Under the pieces are notes generated by a model. The model was given only the letters and a program-made list of their open reading frames with translations, was not told the origin of the DNA and made no database searches. Both the position numbers and the translations under genes were made by a program. DNA of 64,000 nucleotides, taken from contig CANNBV010000005.1 of assembly GCA_947502975.1 (NCBI GenBank), positions 186,001-250,000 on the forward strand, read 5' to 3'. Shown here piece after piece: positions 52,968 through 62,595 of this stretch (positions are counted from its first letter, which is position 1; the number at the start of each line of letters is the position of its first letter). The DNA is from an uncultured Flavobacteriaceae bacterium. GTDB lineage: Bacteria > Bacteroidota > Bacteroidia > Flavobacteriales > Flavobacteriaceae.

Positions 52968-55241
52968 TTATTTTTTCAGTTTGAACGTAGTTTCTAAGTA
53001 GTCTTTTGAAGAGGTTCCTATTTTAACCGTATAATCACCTGCCTCTAAAACTTTTTCCATGGTAATTCCTGTAAATTCAAGCATTTTTGGAGTAATTTTA
53101 AATGAAACAGTTTTACTTTCTCCAGCGTCCAATTCTATCTTTTCAAAGCCTTTTAATTCTTTATCGGGACGTGTTACGGAGCCAATTTCATCTTTCAGAT
53201 ACATTTGCACGACCTCTTTAGCCTTAACATCACCAGTATTGGCAACGGTTATGCTAACTTCAATTTCTGTTTCAGGTGTGATTTCTTGATTTGATATTTT
53301 AATATCGGAATATTCAAAATTACCATAGCTCAACCCATGCCCAAACGGGTAAAGCGCCCCTTTCCCTAAAAATAGATATTCTTTTTTATAGTTAATCTCT
53401 TTCATACTGTAATGGTAGGGTAATTGCCCTATAGATCTTGGAATTGTAACAGGTGATTTCCCAGAAGGTGATACTTCCCCAAAGATAATTCTTGCGGTAG
53501 ATTCGTCTCCAAATTCACTTAAATCCCAAGTATCTAAAATGGCGTCGGCATGTTCTGCAATGGCATTAATCGACAAGGTTCGTCTATGTTTTAGAACCAC
53601 AATAACCGGTTTTCCCAAAGCCTTAATTTTCTCGATAACCTCATCTTGAGGGCCAACGGGATCAATAGTTGCTCTATCCCCTAAAGTGCTGCTACTAAAG
53701 TAAGCTTCTTTCGCGGTGTATTTATCACCTCCTAAAAACAAGATGCATACATCAGCATTTCTTGCTGTATTTACTAATTTAGCAATGGCCTTTGGGTCAC
53801 GCTCTAATAACTCAGGAGCCCCACCCTTTTCATTTGTTAGATTAAAACCTTTTTCTGCTATAAATTTTACGTTTGAACCTGCGGCAGATTCAAACATTGT
53901 CTTTGTATTCTCATTTAATAATGGTCCCAATAATGCCACTTTTAAAGACTTATTTTTTGATAATGGTAAGACTTTATCTTCATTCTTCAATAGTATAATG
54001 GATTCTAAATCCGATTCTTTTGCAAGTTCTAAAGACGACTGTGCTCTTACTCCCTTTTTAACAGCTTCAATATCGATATAAGGATTATCAAACAACCCTA
54101 AAATGAATTTTGTTCTTAATACCCGTCTTACAGACCTATCAATTAGTTTTTCTAATTCAGGGTTTTTCTTTACCATCTCTGGTAAGTACGCATAAGAATC
54201 TTCAGCATATAAATCGACATCTATTCCTGCTTCTAAGCCCATTTGAGCTGCAGCTTCAGGGGACTCGACTACATTCATAAAATAAAATAAACGTGCAATA
54301 TCATTTGAATCTGAAACTACATAACCTTCAAACCCCCATTGGTCGCGAAGTACACCTGTCAATAATTCTGGATTACCATGACTCGCTACACCATTTAAAT
54401 CACCATGGGAAGCCATAATCCCTAAAGTTTTTGCTTCTTTTACTGCTGCTTCAAATGGTGGATAAATCTCATCAATCAGTGTTCTTTCAGAAATCTCAAT
54501 TGCTGCAAAGTTAGACCCACCTGATACTTGACCATAACCTGCAAAATGTTTTGCAACGGCTCCAATATGAGTACCATTTCCTAAGCCTTCATAATCACCT
54601 TGAACACCAATTATAGCGTTTTTAACCATCTGTGTGGTTAAATAAGTATCCTCTCCAAAAGCTTCACTCATACGGCCAAAACGCGGATCGCGAACAATAT
54701 CGGCCTCTGGCGAATGGCACATGTGCATCCCCCTTAAACGCGCTTCTCTGCCTACAACATCCCATTGGTGTCTAACCAATTCTGGATTAAATGATGCTGA
54801 TGATGTCATCGGGCGACCAAACTTAGTACAGCCCTCAGCATCCACACCATTGTAAGATTCTGTTACAAACAAGGCTGGAATACCCCAACGGTTATTTTCG
54901 ATGATATATTTTTGAAGTTCGTTATTTAGTTTTGCAGACGCCACCGCATCAATATGTTCTCCTGGATTTTTAATACCTGCAATTCCTAACTTTAATTTTT
55001 CAATAACTTTATCTGATAATTTTAAGTTACCATTTTCATCAGGTTTCGTACCAATGTTGGCATGAAAAATTCTCATTTGAGCCACTTTTTCTTCAAGTGA
55101 TAATTTTGGAAGTAATGCTTCTACACGTTCATCAATGGAGAGCGAAGCGTCTTTATAATCTACTGCACTTGAAACTTTCCTATTGCAGGAATAGAAGCTA
55201 ACACTCAGTGATATGAATACTAAAATAAGGATTTTTTTCAT
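52968..55241 (-). CDS. GH3 glycoside hydrolase lipoprotein
   Basis: 757 residues with a lipoprotein signal (Cys19, SFYSCNRK). Domains are as in the other GH3: barrel (about 35-385), alpha/beta sandwich (about 410-620) and Fn3-like domain (about 665-745). The nucleophile is predicted as Asp311 in GYVVSDSNDIA, and KHFAGYG lies at 231-237. The usual EGxDR acid/base segment is replaced by a longer loop (GGDKYTAKEAYFSSST), so the two GH3 enzymes probably differ in specificity. It lies 47 bases after the sulfatase-GH78 gene, upstream of GH105. Beta-xylosidase is a likely role but is inferred. Confidence 0.87.
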   Translation of the reverse strand: MKKILILVFISLSVSFYSCNRKVSSAVDYKDASLSIDERVEALLPKLSLEEKVAQMRIFHANIGTKPDENGNLKLSDKVIEKLKLGIAGIKNPGEHIDAVASAKLNNELQKYIIENNRWGIPALFVTESYNGVDAEGCTKFGRPMTSSASFNPELVRHQWDVVGREARLRGMHMCHSPEADIVRDPRFGRMSEAFGEDTYLTTQMVKNAIIGVQGDYEGLGNGTHIGAVAKHFAGYGQVSGGSNFAAIEISERTLIDEIYPPFEAAVKEAKTLGIMASHGDLNGVASHGNPELLTGVLRDQWGFEGYVVSDSNDIARLFYFMNVVESPEAAAQMGLEAGIDVDLYAEDSYAYLPEMVKKNPELEKLIDRSVRRVLRTKFILGLFDNPYIDIEAVKKGVRAQSSLELAKESDLESIILLKNEDKVLPLSKNKSLKVALLGPLLNENTKTMFESAAGSNVKFIAEKGFNLTNEKGGAPELLERDPKAIAKLVNTARNADVCILFLGGDKYTAKEAYFSSSTLGDRATIDPVGPQDEVIEKIKALGKPVIVVLKHRRTLSINAIAEHADAILDTWDLSEFGDESTARIIFGEVSPSGKSPVTIPRSIGQLPYHYSMKEINYKKEYLFLGKGALYPFGHGLSYGNFEYSDIKISNQEITPETEIEVSITVANTGDVKAKEVVQMYLKDEIGSVTRPDKELKGFEKIELDAGESKTVSFKITPKMLEFTGITMEKVLEAGDYTVKIGTSSKDYLETTFKLKK

Positions 55242-55288
55242 TTTCTTAGATAGAATTTGATGGTTAAGAAATAAAGTCTTTCAAAAAA

Positions 55289-58200
55289 TTAAAACGAATT
55301 AATTTTTAGTTGAATAGTGTGTTTCCCAGGTTCTAACCTTATAGAATCAAAAGCTGAAGGAACTTTTTTTCCGTTGTGGATTAAGTCTTTTCCATCAAGT
55401 CCATTTAAAGAAAACTCCGCCACCATATTACCTGGAATTTCGATTTCATAAGTTTGTAATCTTGCACCATTATATGTGTATTTCCCTTTTATCGCACCTC
55501 TTACTGTTGGCACTTCTATTTCACTAGATTTTAACTTACTCATTTGAGGTTTTATAGTTGCAATACCAAACCCTGGAGTTTTTGGTTTAATTCCCCATAG
55601 CCCTCTTGGTATAATATTAGCTGGTGCTGCACCCCATGCATGGTTCCAATCTAAATTTACTTTATATTCATAATCCCAGGCTTCCAAACTAATCGTTGAG
55701 CCTATACGAATCATATTGTACCAGCTTCTTTTAGCTTTACTGGCTAATAACTCTAAAGCGTAATCTTCCTCACCTGCGTTGTATAAACCATCCATTAAAA
55801 ATTGTGCGCCATAAACACTACAAGCCAGTCCTCGAGATTTTACAAAATCGACTACGGATTTTTGATGTTCCTCAGGTACTAATCCAAACGCTAAAGGCAT
55901 CATATTGGCATGTAAAGAGGCATGGTCTGTACCAATGCCATCTACATAAACACCACGTTCTTTGTCAAACATTTGTTCATTTACTGCTTTTTTAGCTTTT
56001 GCAGCTCTATATTCAAAATCTAAAGCCTCTTGTGTTTTTCCTAATAAAGTAGCAAACTCAGCCATAATTTTCATATTCTCATAAAAGAACGCATTAATAA
56101 CTGTACTGTATGGCTTAAAAACAAAACCATCGCGTTCACCTTTTGTTTTACTTCCCGCAAAATTCTTTGACGGCCAATCTACAATATCCGTTAAAGGCTT
56201 TTTGTAACCTTTTTCAAACCCAAGCTTATACATAAACTCTTCAGTAACTTTTGTTGATGTTATTAAACCATCTTCATTAGATAACTCATAAAGGGTTTTA
56301 TGCTTTAATGGCTCGTAATAACGCTCTATGAGTTCTGTATTTCCGGTATACATATAATCTGCATAAATCAACAAAGCAACATGCTGTTGCCATTCTGTTG
56401 GCCACGTAGGGTTTTTCATGAAATACTCTATGGTACGTCTTGCTATGGCATACTCCCTATCGGTAGTATAATGACTTAACTGATTTAGATACGCATCAGC
56501 CTCATAAGGAATACGTTCTCTGTCGCCATCTACATATAAACCAGCAAACGTAGTTGCTTTAATAGAGTATTTACAGAAATCCCAAACTTGATTTAAAATA
56601 TCATTATTACTTTTAAAGCTACTTGCATTATCATCCCAATAGCTTGTGTATCGTAATTGTTCAAAATCTTCTGCTTTTAAAGCTGTTTGAGTACCTTCAA
56701 CTTCTGCATATCTAAACGGCTGTAAAACAGGCCATTCTTCTTGTAAAGGAATAGCTTTACTTGGGCCTTTCATACGCTTGTCTGGAACTGGATTAATTTC
56801 TATTTGGTATTTTGTTTTTCCAGGGGTTACGTTCACCTTAATTTCTTGGTAACGAATATTACTCTTTTCTGGTGGTGTTCTGTTTACATTCCCTTTATCA
56901 TCAAGCATTTCACCAATTCTAACTGTTAAAGTATGTGGTTCTTTAGCTTCATATTTAAAATCGATGGTCGCAAAAGCCGCTTTACCAAAATCCATAAAGT
57001 AAAAATCGCCTCTGTTTTCAAATCCAACAGGATTTACTTTATCTATAAGGTATTTATTTTCTGTTGAAACAATGTAATCATCTGGCTTTCCTGTTGTAAA
57101 TTCTTGAGCTTCAGAATAATCCACCAATCTATTTTCCTGCTCCCAAATTCTAACTTTCCAATAATATATTTTTCCAACTTCTAATGGTTTTCCTTGATAC
57201 TCAACATTAGTAGATTCAATAGAAGCTACTCTGCCGCTATCCCAGACATCGCCATTATTAGCATCGATACTTTTTTTATTTGAAGCGACTAAAATTTGGT
57301 ATGCACCTTGAAACTTTGAACCTAAAGGCACCGTCCACCCAAATTCTGGTTTCAAATCGAAAATTTCAACTTCAGTACTAGGTTTTCTTATAAGTTCAAC
57401 CGTTAAATCGGATGGTGCTGCACGATACTCGTTACTATTTTTCTTGATGAGCTCATCTGTTTTAGCCCTAAGATTATCTAGTACCTTTTTGTATTTCTTT
57501 TTACTGACAAGATTTTTAATTTCTTGTGGATCCTTCTCTAAATCGTAAAGCTCTTCAATGGACTTATCGTTAACATATCTGAAGTATTTCCATTTTTTAG
57601 TTCTCACACCTTCACTAGGGGGAATTTCTTCAAAATCCCATATATGCTCAATTAAAATTGTATCTCTAGCAATCGTATTTGTTTGCTTTTTCACAATAGG
57701 CATTAAACTCTTTCCTTGCCACGATTCTGGTGCCTTAACACCTGCTAAATCTGCAATGGTTTGTGGCACATCAATATTTAATACCATATCTTTAATATCT
57801 TGATGGGTATTTTCTCTAGGGTCAAAAACTATTAATGGCACTCTAATAGAGTTATCGTACATTAACCATTTTCCTGCTAATTTACGTTCTCCTAAAAAAT
57901 AGCCATTATCACCCATGACTATAATAACAGTATTTTTATCAAGTCCTTTTTCTTTTAATTTATTTCTAATTTTTTTGATTTCTAAATCAATTCCAGATAT
58001 CATTCGGTAATACCCTTTTAGACTGTGTTGGTATTTTTCTGGAGTATCGTAGCGCCACGTCCAGCGTAACCAGTTAAACCCTTTCTTTACAATTTCAGGT
58101 TGTGCATCAAAATATTTATCATCACCAAGTTCTGGTCCAGGAATCGTTGTGTTTTCTAGAAGTTTATCTGTAGTATTCTGCCAAAAATATTGTTCTGGAG

Positions 58201-58807
58201 CTCCATCATGGGCATGTGGTGCACTAAAACTTAATGACAAACAGAATGGTTTTTCATTCGTTGCATTACTATCAATAAAATCGAGTGCTTTTTGACCTGT
58301 ATAGCGCGTTAAGTGAACTGTGTCATTATCGAGTGTTTTGTAATAATACCCTCTTCTATCTTTATAACGGTTATTTCTATCGTAAGACTCAAACTCGTCA
58401 AATTGCTTGTCTAAATCATCGTAACGCACACCATACTTACCATAAAAACCTGTGTGATATCCATTATTTTTGAGAACCGTTGGATACGAATCATCCATGT
58501 ATTCGCTTCTAATGTTACCTGTTTGAAAGTTAAAGTTATGAGCACGTTCATGCAAACCAGTTAAAATACTCGCTCTACTTGCCGCGCAAATAGGAGTTGT
58601 TACAATGGCAGAATTAAAGTAAGTACCTGATTTTGCCAAATCATCCATTTCTGGAGTTTCAACAAATTTATTACCCGCATAACCAATGGCGTCGAAACGC
58701 TGGTCGTCAGTAAGGATAAAAATAATATTTGGCTTGTCCTGAGCAATTGTAAAATTAAAACTTCCAATTGATAGTATAATTCCGAATAAAAATTTGAGTT
58801 TAAACAT
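55289..58807 (-). CDS. Bifunctional S1 sulfatase - GH78 alpha-L-rhamnosidase fusion
   Basis: 1172 residues: signal peptide (to about 22), S1 sulfatase (about 24-455) with formylglycine motif C-A-A-S-R (Cys74 in [11 protein letters not shown], an Ala variant of CxPxR) and the MGDNGYF motif, then a complete GH78 (about 465-1170) with N-terminal Fn3-like domain, jelly roll and toroid. The rhamnosidase motif [15 protein letters not shown] is at about 760-775. I recall a protein of the same organisation (S1_25 plus GH78) in the characterised Formosa agariphila ulvan locus. The fusion suggests coupled desulfation and release of rhamnose. First gene of the operon with GH3, GH105 and sulfatase. Confidence 0.9.
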   Translation of the reverse strand: MFKLKFLFGIILSIGSFNFTIAQDKPNIIFILTDDQRFDAIGYAGNKFVETPEMDDLAKSGTYFNSAIVTTPICAASRASILTGLHERAHNFNFQTGNIRSEYMDDSYPTVLKNNGYHTGFYGKYGVRYDDLDKQFDEFESYDRNNRYKDRRGYYYKTLDNDTVHLTRYTGQKALDFIDSNATNEKPFCLSLSFSAPHAHDGAPEQYFWQNTTDKLLENTTIPGPELGDDKYFDAQPEIVKKGFNWLRWTWRYDTPEKYQHSLKGYYRMISGIDLEIKKIRNKLKEKGLDKNTVIIVMGDNGYFLGERKLAGKWLMYDNSIRVPLIVFDPRENTHQDIKDMVLNIDVPQTIADLAGVKAPESWQGKSLMPIVKKQTNTIARDTILIEHIWDFEEIPPSEGVRTKKWKYFRYVNDKSIEELYDLEKDPQEIKNLVSKKKYKKVLDNLRAKTDELIKKNSNEYRAAPSDLTVELIRKPSTEVEIFDLKPEFGWTVPLGSKFQGAYQILVASNKKSIDANNGDVWDSGRVASIESTNVEYQGKPLEVGKIYYWKVRIWEQENRLVDYSEAQEFTTGKPDDYIVSTENKYLIDKVNPVGFENRGDFYFMDFGKAAFATIDFKYEAKEPHTLTVRIGEMLDDKGNVNRTPPEKSNIRYQEIKVNVTPGKTKYQIEINPVPDKRMKGPSKAIPLQEEWPVLQPFRYAEVEGTQTALKAEDFEQLRYTSYWDDNASSFKSNNDILNQVWDFCKYSIKATTFAGLYVDGDRERIPYEADAYLNQLSHYTTDREYAIARRTIEYFMKNPTWPTEWQQHVALLIYADYMYTGNTELIERYYEPLKHKTLYELSNEDGLITSTKVTEEFMYKLGFEKGYKKPLTDIVDWPSKNFAGSKTKGERDGFVFKPYSTVINAFFYENMKIMAEFATLLGKTQEALDFEYRAAKAKKAVNEQMFDKERGVYVDGIGTDHASLHANMMPLAFGLVPEEHQKSVVDFVKSRGLACSVYGAQFLMDGLYNAGEEDYALELLASKAKRSWYNMIRIGSTISLEAWDYEYKVNLDWNHAWGAAPANIIPRGLWGIKPKTPGFGIATIKPQMSKLKSSEIEVPTVRGAIKGKYTYNGARLQTYEIEIPGNMVAEFSLNGLDGKDLIHNGKKVPSAFDSIRLEPGKHTIQLKINSF

Positions 58808-58894
58808 TAAATTTTGATTAACTATTAAAGAATTGTAGATACTAATCTAAAAGTATCTTTTTTGAATCTTAACTAAGAATTTATTTATAATTTA

Positions 58895-58939
58895 TAAAAT
58901 TAAGTTTATTAAAACGCAACTTTATCCTGCACTGTCCTG
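58895..58939 (-). promoter_or_regulatory. Operator and -7 box, sulfatase/GH78-GH3-GH105-sulfatase operon
   Basis: The sense operator is CAGGACAGTGCAGGAT (58924-58939) and the -7 box TAATTTTA is at 58895-58902. It lies 117 bases from the ATG, longer than the typical 40-75. Confidence 0.78.
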
Positions 58940-58989
58940 AAAACTGCAATATCTACTATGCACTAAAAATAATGCCAATTTATGGTACA

Positions 58990-59031
58990 TAAAAAACTCT
59001 CCATTATAAAATCATATTTATAACGGAGAGT
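58990..59031 (-). terminator. Second terminator-like hairpin after the FAS1 gene
   Basis: A 15-bp stem with one mismatch (58996-59010 with 59017-59031, ACTCTCC/GGAGAGT ends) has a 6-base loop. A U-run follows on the minus strand (58991-58996). It backs up the hairpin at 59063 and shields the next promoter at 58924. Confidence 0.8.
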
Positions 59032-59062
59032 CTGTTAACTTAAACAGTTAAAATTTTTATTC

Positions 59063-59097
59063 AAAAAAAACAGCAGCATTATGTTGCACTGTTTTTT
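59063..59097 (-). terminator. Intrinsic terminator of the second susCD operon
   Basis: The arms AAAAAACAG (59065-59073) and CTGTTTTTT (59089-59097) enclose a GCA/TGC inner pair. An eight-base U-run is read on the minus strand. It starts 12 bases beyond the FAS1 stop. Confidence 0.75.
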
Positions 59098-59108
59098 AGC
59101 TTGTTAAT

Positions 59109-60161
59109 TTATATTTCTGGTGCAGCCAATAAAACTTTGTCAATCACGTGAACAATTCCATTTACTGCCACTAAATCAACTAAATTTGGATCAATATTAG
59201 CGGTTCTATCATTAGGATCAGTAACTGTTAAATTTATAGGGTCTATTTGCAATAATTCATTTTTAAATGAAGGAATTGGAAAAGGTCTTCCTATATCAAT
59301 AAGTTCTTGAGAGCTAATAGCGGCAATATCTATTATATGAGCGAAAATCGCATCAGCTACTATAGATGGATCTAATTCTGACAACTCAGTTACACCCTGT
59401 TCTACCAATAAATCTGCAAATGCATCATTGGTTGGCATAAATAACGTTCTTGAAGCTCCTGGATCTACCAATCTCCATCTTAAATTAGGACCATTACCAT
59501 CTTCATCTCTAGCTGTTTGCGCATGCTCAACAGCCTCGTTAAAAATTGATAACGATGGCACCATATTAGATAAATCTAACAACACTGGCAAGTCAATAAC
59601 TTTATCTACAATGTGTATCACACCATTGTTTGCATCAACATCAGGCGAAATTACATTAGCTTCACCATTTACCGTCACTCCGTTTGTAGTGTTAATATAC
59701 ATTGATACATTCTTTTCATTAGATCTTGGTCCAACTACAGCCTGAGATGTAGTTAATCCACTAACAAAATCAGCAGCCTTAAATTCGCCTTCAAGAATAT
59801 GGTTTAATACAAGATTTTCAATAAGGTCTATGTCTAATAGCTCAATATCGTCTATATTATTAGCATCTAACCAAGCCTGAAACGCTGTATCATTAGGCAC
59901 AAATAATGTGGTATTACCTGGTACATTAAATTCTGAAAGTATTTTAAAAGAACCAAATTCCTCTATGGCACGCATAGCGGTTTCCATAATGCTAAAGTCT
60001 TCTCTAGCAATAATAAATTGCGTTAAAGTTTCTGGGTTTTCTACTTCTCCTGCCTCAAAAGGAATATAAAATGCTTCATCCTCTGGGAAGTCACATGAGA
60101 GCATCACTAGGGATGCTATTATGCACGTAGAAAAATATTTTATAATTTTTATTTTATTCAT
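59109..60161 (-). CDS. Fasciclin (FAS1) double-domain lipoprotein
   Basis: The start at 60161 (MNKIKIIKYFSTCIIASLVMLSCDF) gives a standard lipoprotein signal; an ATG 13 codons upstream (60200) is less likely. About 350 residues with two FAS1 domains (roughly 60-185 and 190-350), each with the typical TLFVPNDTAFQAWL / TLFMPTNDAFADLL strand and the GVIHIVDKV close. FAS1 proteins mediate adhesion or carbohydrate/protein contact. As the last gene of a susCD operon it probably serves as an extra surface glycan-binding lipoprotein (SusE/F position). That role is inferred. Confidence 0.85.
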   Translation of the reverse strand: MNKIKIIKYFSTCIIASLVMLSCDFPEDEAFYIPFEAGEVENPETLTQFIIAREDFSIMETAMRAIEEFGSFKILSEFNVPGNTTLFVPNDTAFQAWLDANNIDDIELLDIDLIENLVLNHILEGEFKAADFVSGLTTSQAVVGPRSNEKNVSMYINTTNGVTVNGEANVISPDVDANNGVIHIVDKVIDLPVLLDLSNMVPSLSIFNEAVEHAQTARDEDGNGPNLRWRLVDPGASRTLFMPTNDAFADLLVEQGVTELSELDPSIVADAIFAHIIDIAAISSQELIDIGRPFPIPSFKNELLQIDPINLTVTDPNDRTANIDPNLVDLVAVNGIVHVIDKVLLAAPEI

Positions 60162-60212
60162 TTTTGTTTGTTTTATGTAAGATTTAATCTTATGTGACAA
60201 CTGTAACTACTA

Positions 60213-61010
60213 TTAATCTACAGAGAAATTATCATACAACGGAAAAGGTTGATAGCGTACTGTATCATTTAAATAGTGACCAACACCATTACTTAATACA
60301 TAATTGTGAGATCTTATCCTTTCGTTGAACCCATTTTGAACAGCAGATTCAATAAGTGGAGCACTAAGATTATTTGCCTCCATTCTCCATTCAATATCGC
60401 GTCTTAAAGCCATAGGTGCTCTTTCGGAAGATAAACCTATTGGCTCTCCTGTTGCAGCATCTATATTCATTACAGGCAATAAAGTATTAAACAAAAAATC
60501 TTTATCAAAAATGGTTATTTTAGGTACTTGAGCCACATCTTCTTCTAAAATATGATACTTTAATATGGCTTTCAATCTATTGATTTGTGTAGGTTCAGTT
60601 ATACTTGCCATAAGCGTATCTGGATTAACCCTTGCGGTTGGACCTTGAGTTACTCCAGTAACTGCTCTAATAATATCTCGATCGCGGTTACCACCTGTAA
60701 AAGCATTGTTATTTAGTAAGAAAAAAGTTCTTTTAGCAGATGTTTGAGCATATAAATCTTCATAACCAACATGCTTAATAGCAGCAATCATAAAATCTAG
60801 CTCTTCACCATTTAATAGTTTTCGATTTTGATCATCTATAATATCTGTAGTAGTTCTAGATTGGATATACTCCCAAGCTGTCATATTAGCAAAAGGGTCA
60901 CCAAAAGTATTTTCTGGTTTAAAGTTATATGGTTCTTGTAGTTCTAAAGTACAAGAGCTTAATATAATTGCTGAACAAACAGCGATTATGCCTTTTATAT
61001 ATGTTTTCAT
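60213..61010 (-). CDS. Fasciclin-like lipoprotein of a susCD operon
   Basis: The start at 61010 (MKTYIKGIIAVCSAIILSSCTLE) gives a lipobox (LSSC); an ATG 8 codons upstream (61034) would overlap the susD stop. The 265-residue protein has one diverged FAS1-type domain (FFLLNNNAF, LKAILKYHILEEDV, NGVGHYLNDTVRY). Residues 20-50 are a linker. It lies 17 bases after the susD stop and 51 bases before the double-FAS1 gene, so all are co-transcribed. A surface binding role next to SusD is likely; the ligand is unknown. Confidence 0.78.
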   Translation of the reverse strand: MKTYIKGIIAVCSAIILSSCTLELQEPYNFKPENTFGDPFANMTAWEYIQSRTTTDIIDDQNRKLLNGEELDFMIAAIKHVGYEDLYAQTSAKRTFFLLNNNAFTGGNRDRDIIRAVTGVTQGPTARVNPDTLMASITEPTQINRLKAILKYHILEEDVAQVPKITIFDKDFLFNTLLPVMNIDAATGEPIGLSSERAPMALRRDIEWRMEANNLSAPLIESAVQNGFNERIRSHNYVLSNGVGHYLNDTVRYQPFPLYDNFSVD

Positions 61011-61027
61011 AATTCTTTTATTTATCA

Positions 61028-62584
61028 TTACCAACCTGAATTTTGCATCAACAAATCATTTTCCAATAGATGTTCTATAAAAATAGGCCAAACTATTCGG
61101 TCTTCTCCAAAAGGAGTAATGTCTCTGTCTTGTAATATAGGAGTCATTACTTCAATTGCCTTATTATTTCTTACAAGATCCCACCATCTTTTACCTTCTC
61201 CAAATAACTCCAGTTGGCGTTCAACTAGTAAAAAGTCTAATTGCTCGTCAAAAGTAGTTCCAAAATCTGCTTCTGTTGCCAAAGGCAATTGTCTGGCAGC
61301 TCGAACATCATTTATTAATTTTAAAGTTTCTGAAGAGTTTCCAAGTTTTAACTCAGCTTCTGCCAAGAGCAATACCATATCAGCAAAACGATATACTGTG
61401 AGATTAGTATCATCATCATTTGGATCTATGTGTGATCTGTTCTTAGTCCATTTTGTACATCTAGCCTCACCAGGATCAGCAGACCCTAAACCATCTTCCA
61501 TAAATGCGTTTTCATTTCTAGTCGCAAAATGTCTCCAATCACCATATAGAGGCTCTATTTCAATTGAACCATCGTCTTGTACTACTTCTTGAGTAAATAC
61601 AGGTGGTGTGTCAGGATATTTAGTTTCCCAACCTAATGAATCATTTGGAAACCTCTCAGACCATTGCAAGTCAGCCACTTCTGAAATTGTACTTATAGCA
61701 GCACCGGCCATATAAGCCCTGGCAACACCAGATGTGGTTTCTTCCAATTCATAATGGATTGAAAAAATTAATTCTGGTCCGCTTTGTATTTTACCTGGAC
61801 CATCAGGAAACTCTGCTGTACTTGGCTGGTTAATAAATAAATCTTGCCAAGCCTGAGGTGTTTGCACTAAACTATGCGTTCCAAGAGCTATTAGTTTTTG
61901 AATAGCCTGTTTAGCTAATTGCTCTTCTTTCTCCCACATATATACTTCGGCCTGCAACGCCAAAACACCTGATTTCGAAAATCTAAATTCCGACTGTAAT
62001 ATTGAAATATACTCTTCTGCCTTTTTCATATCAGCAACCACAATATCTTGGATAATTTCAGCATAAGGAGTTGCTGGTCGTTTAGCTTCTCCTCTAGTAG
62101 ATACGGGTGCAAGAAAAACAGGAGCAGCGCCCCAAACTCTTGCAATGTCAAAATACACTTTAGCTCTAATGGCATGTGCTTCCCCAATAATGTTAAGATC
62201 TGCACCTTCAACATTTTCAGCTGCAATGATAATTCTATTTACTCTATCGATTACCCTATACAGGTTTGCCCATCTTAAATATCCTTCTCCTTGATCTAAA
62301 GAACTATTGTGCAAAGAGTTTCTAGAGGCGTTATTTCCATTAGGTTGAAAATTATCTGATCTAAACTCACCAGTGTTTAAAGCAAACTGGCTATAAGCTA
62401 CCTGTATTCCATCGTAAGCTCCTATCAAAGCAGATTCTAATTCTGCATTGTTGCTGTAAAACGACTCTGGTGCAACTTCACTTTCAGGAAGTTCTTCAGT
62501 AAAATCGTCACAGGAATAAAACATTCCTAGTGTAGTGATAAGAAGCATCACTACTTTAAATTTGTTTAAATTATAATCTATCAT
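61028..62584 (-). CDS. SusD/RagB-family lipoprotein (second pair)
   Basis: 518 residues with a lipoprotein signal (Cys25, GMFYSCDDF) followed by the SusD N-terminal signature LPESEVAPESFYSN. TPR-type helices follow, and the C-terminal VERQLELFGEGKRWWDLVRNN segment is characteristic. It differs clearly from the SusD at 6669, so the two pairs probably take different oligomers. It follows the susC stop by 11 bases. Confidence 0.94.
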   Translation of the reverse strand: MIDYNLNKFKVVMLLITTLGMFYSCDDFTEELPESEVAPESFYSNNAELESALIGAYDGIQVAYSQFALNTGEFRSDNFQPNGNNASRNSLHNSSLDQGEGYLRWANLYRVIDRVNRIIIAAENVEGADLNIIGEAHAIRAKVYFDIARVWGAAPVFLAPVSTRGEAKRPATPYAEIIQDIVVADMKKAEEYISILQSEFRFSKSGVLALQAEVYMWEKEEQLAKQAIQKLIALGTHSLVQTPQAWQDLFINQPSTAEFPDGPGKIQSGPELIFSIHYELEETTSGVARAYMAGAAISTISEVADLQWSERFPNDSLGWETKYPDTPPVFTQEVVQDDGSIEIEPLYGDWRHFATRNENAFMEDGLGSADPGEARCTKWTKNRSHIDPNDDDTNLTVYRFADMVLLLAEAELKLGNSSETLKLINDVRAARQLPLATEADFGTTFDEQLDFLLVERQLELFGEGKRWWDLVRNNKAIEVMTPILQDRDITPFGEDRIVWPIFIEHLLENDLLMQNSGW

Positions 62585-62595
62585 AACTATTTTTT

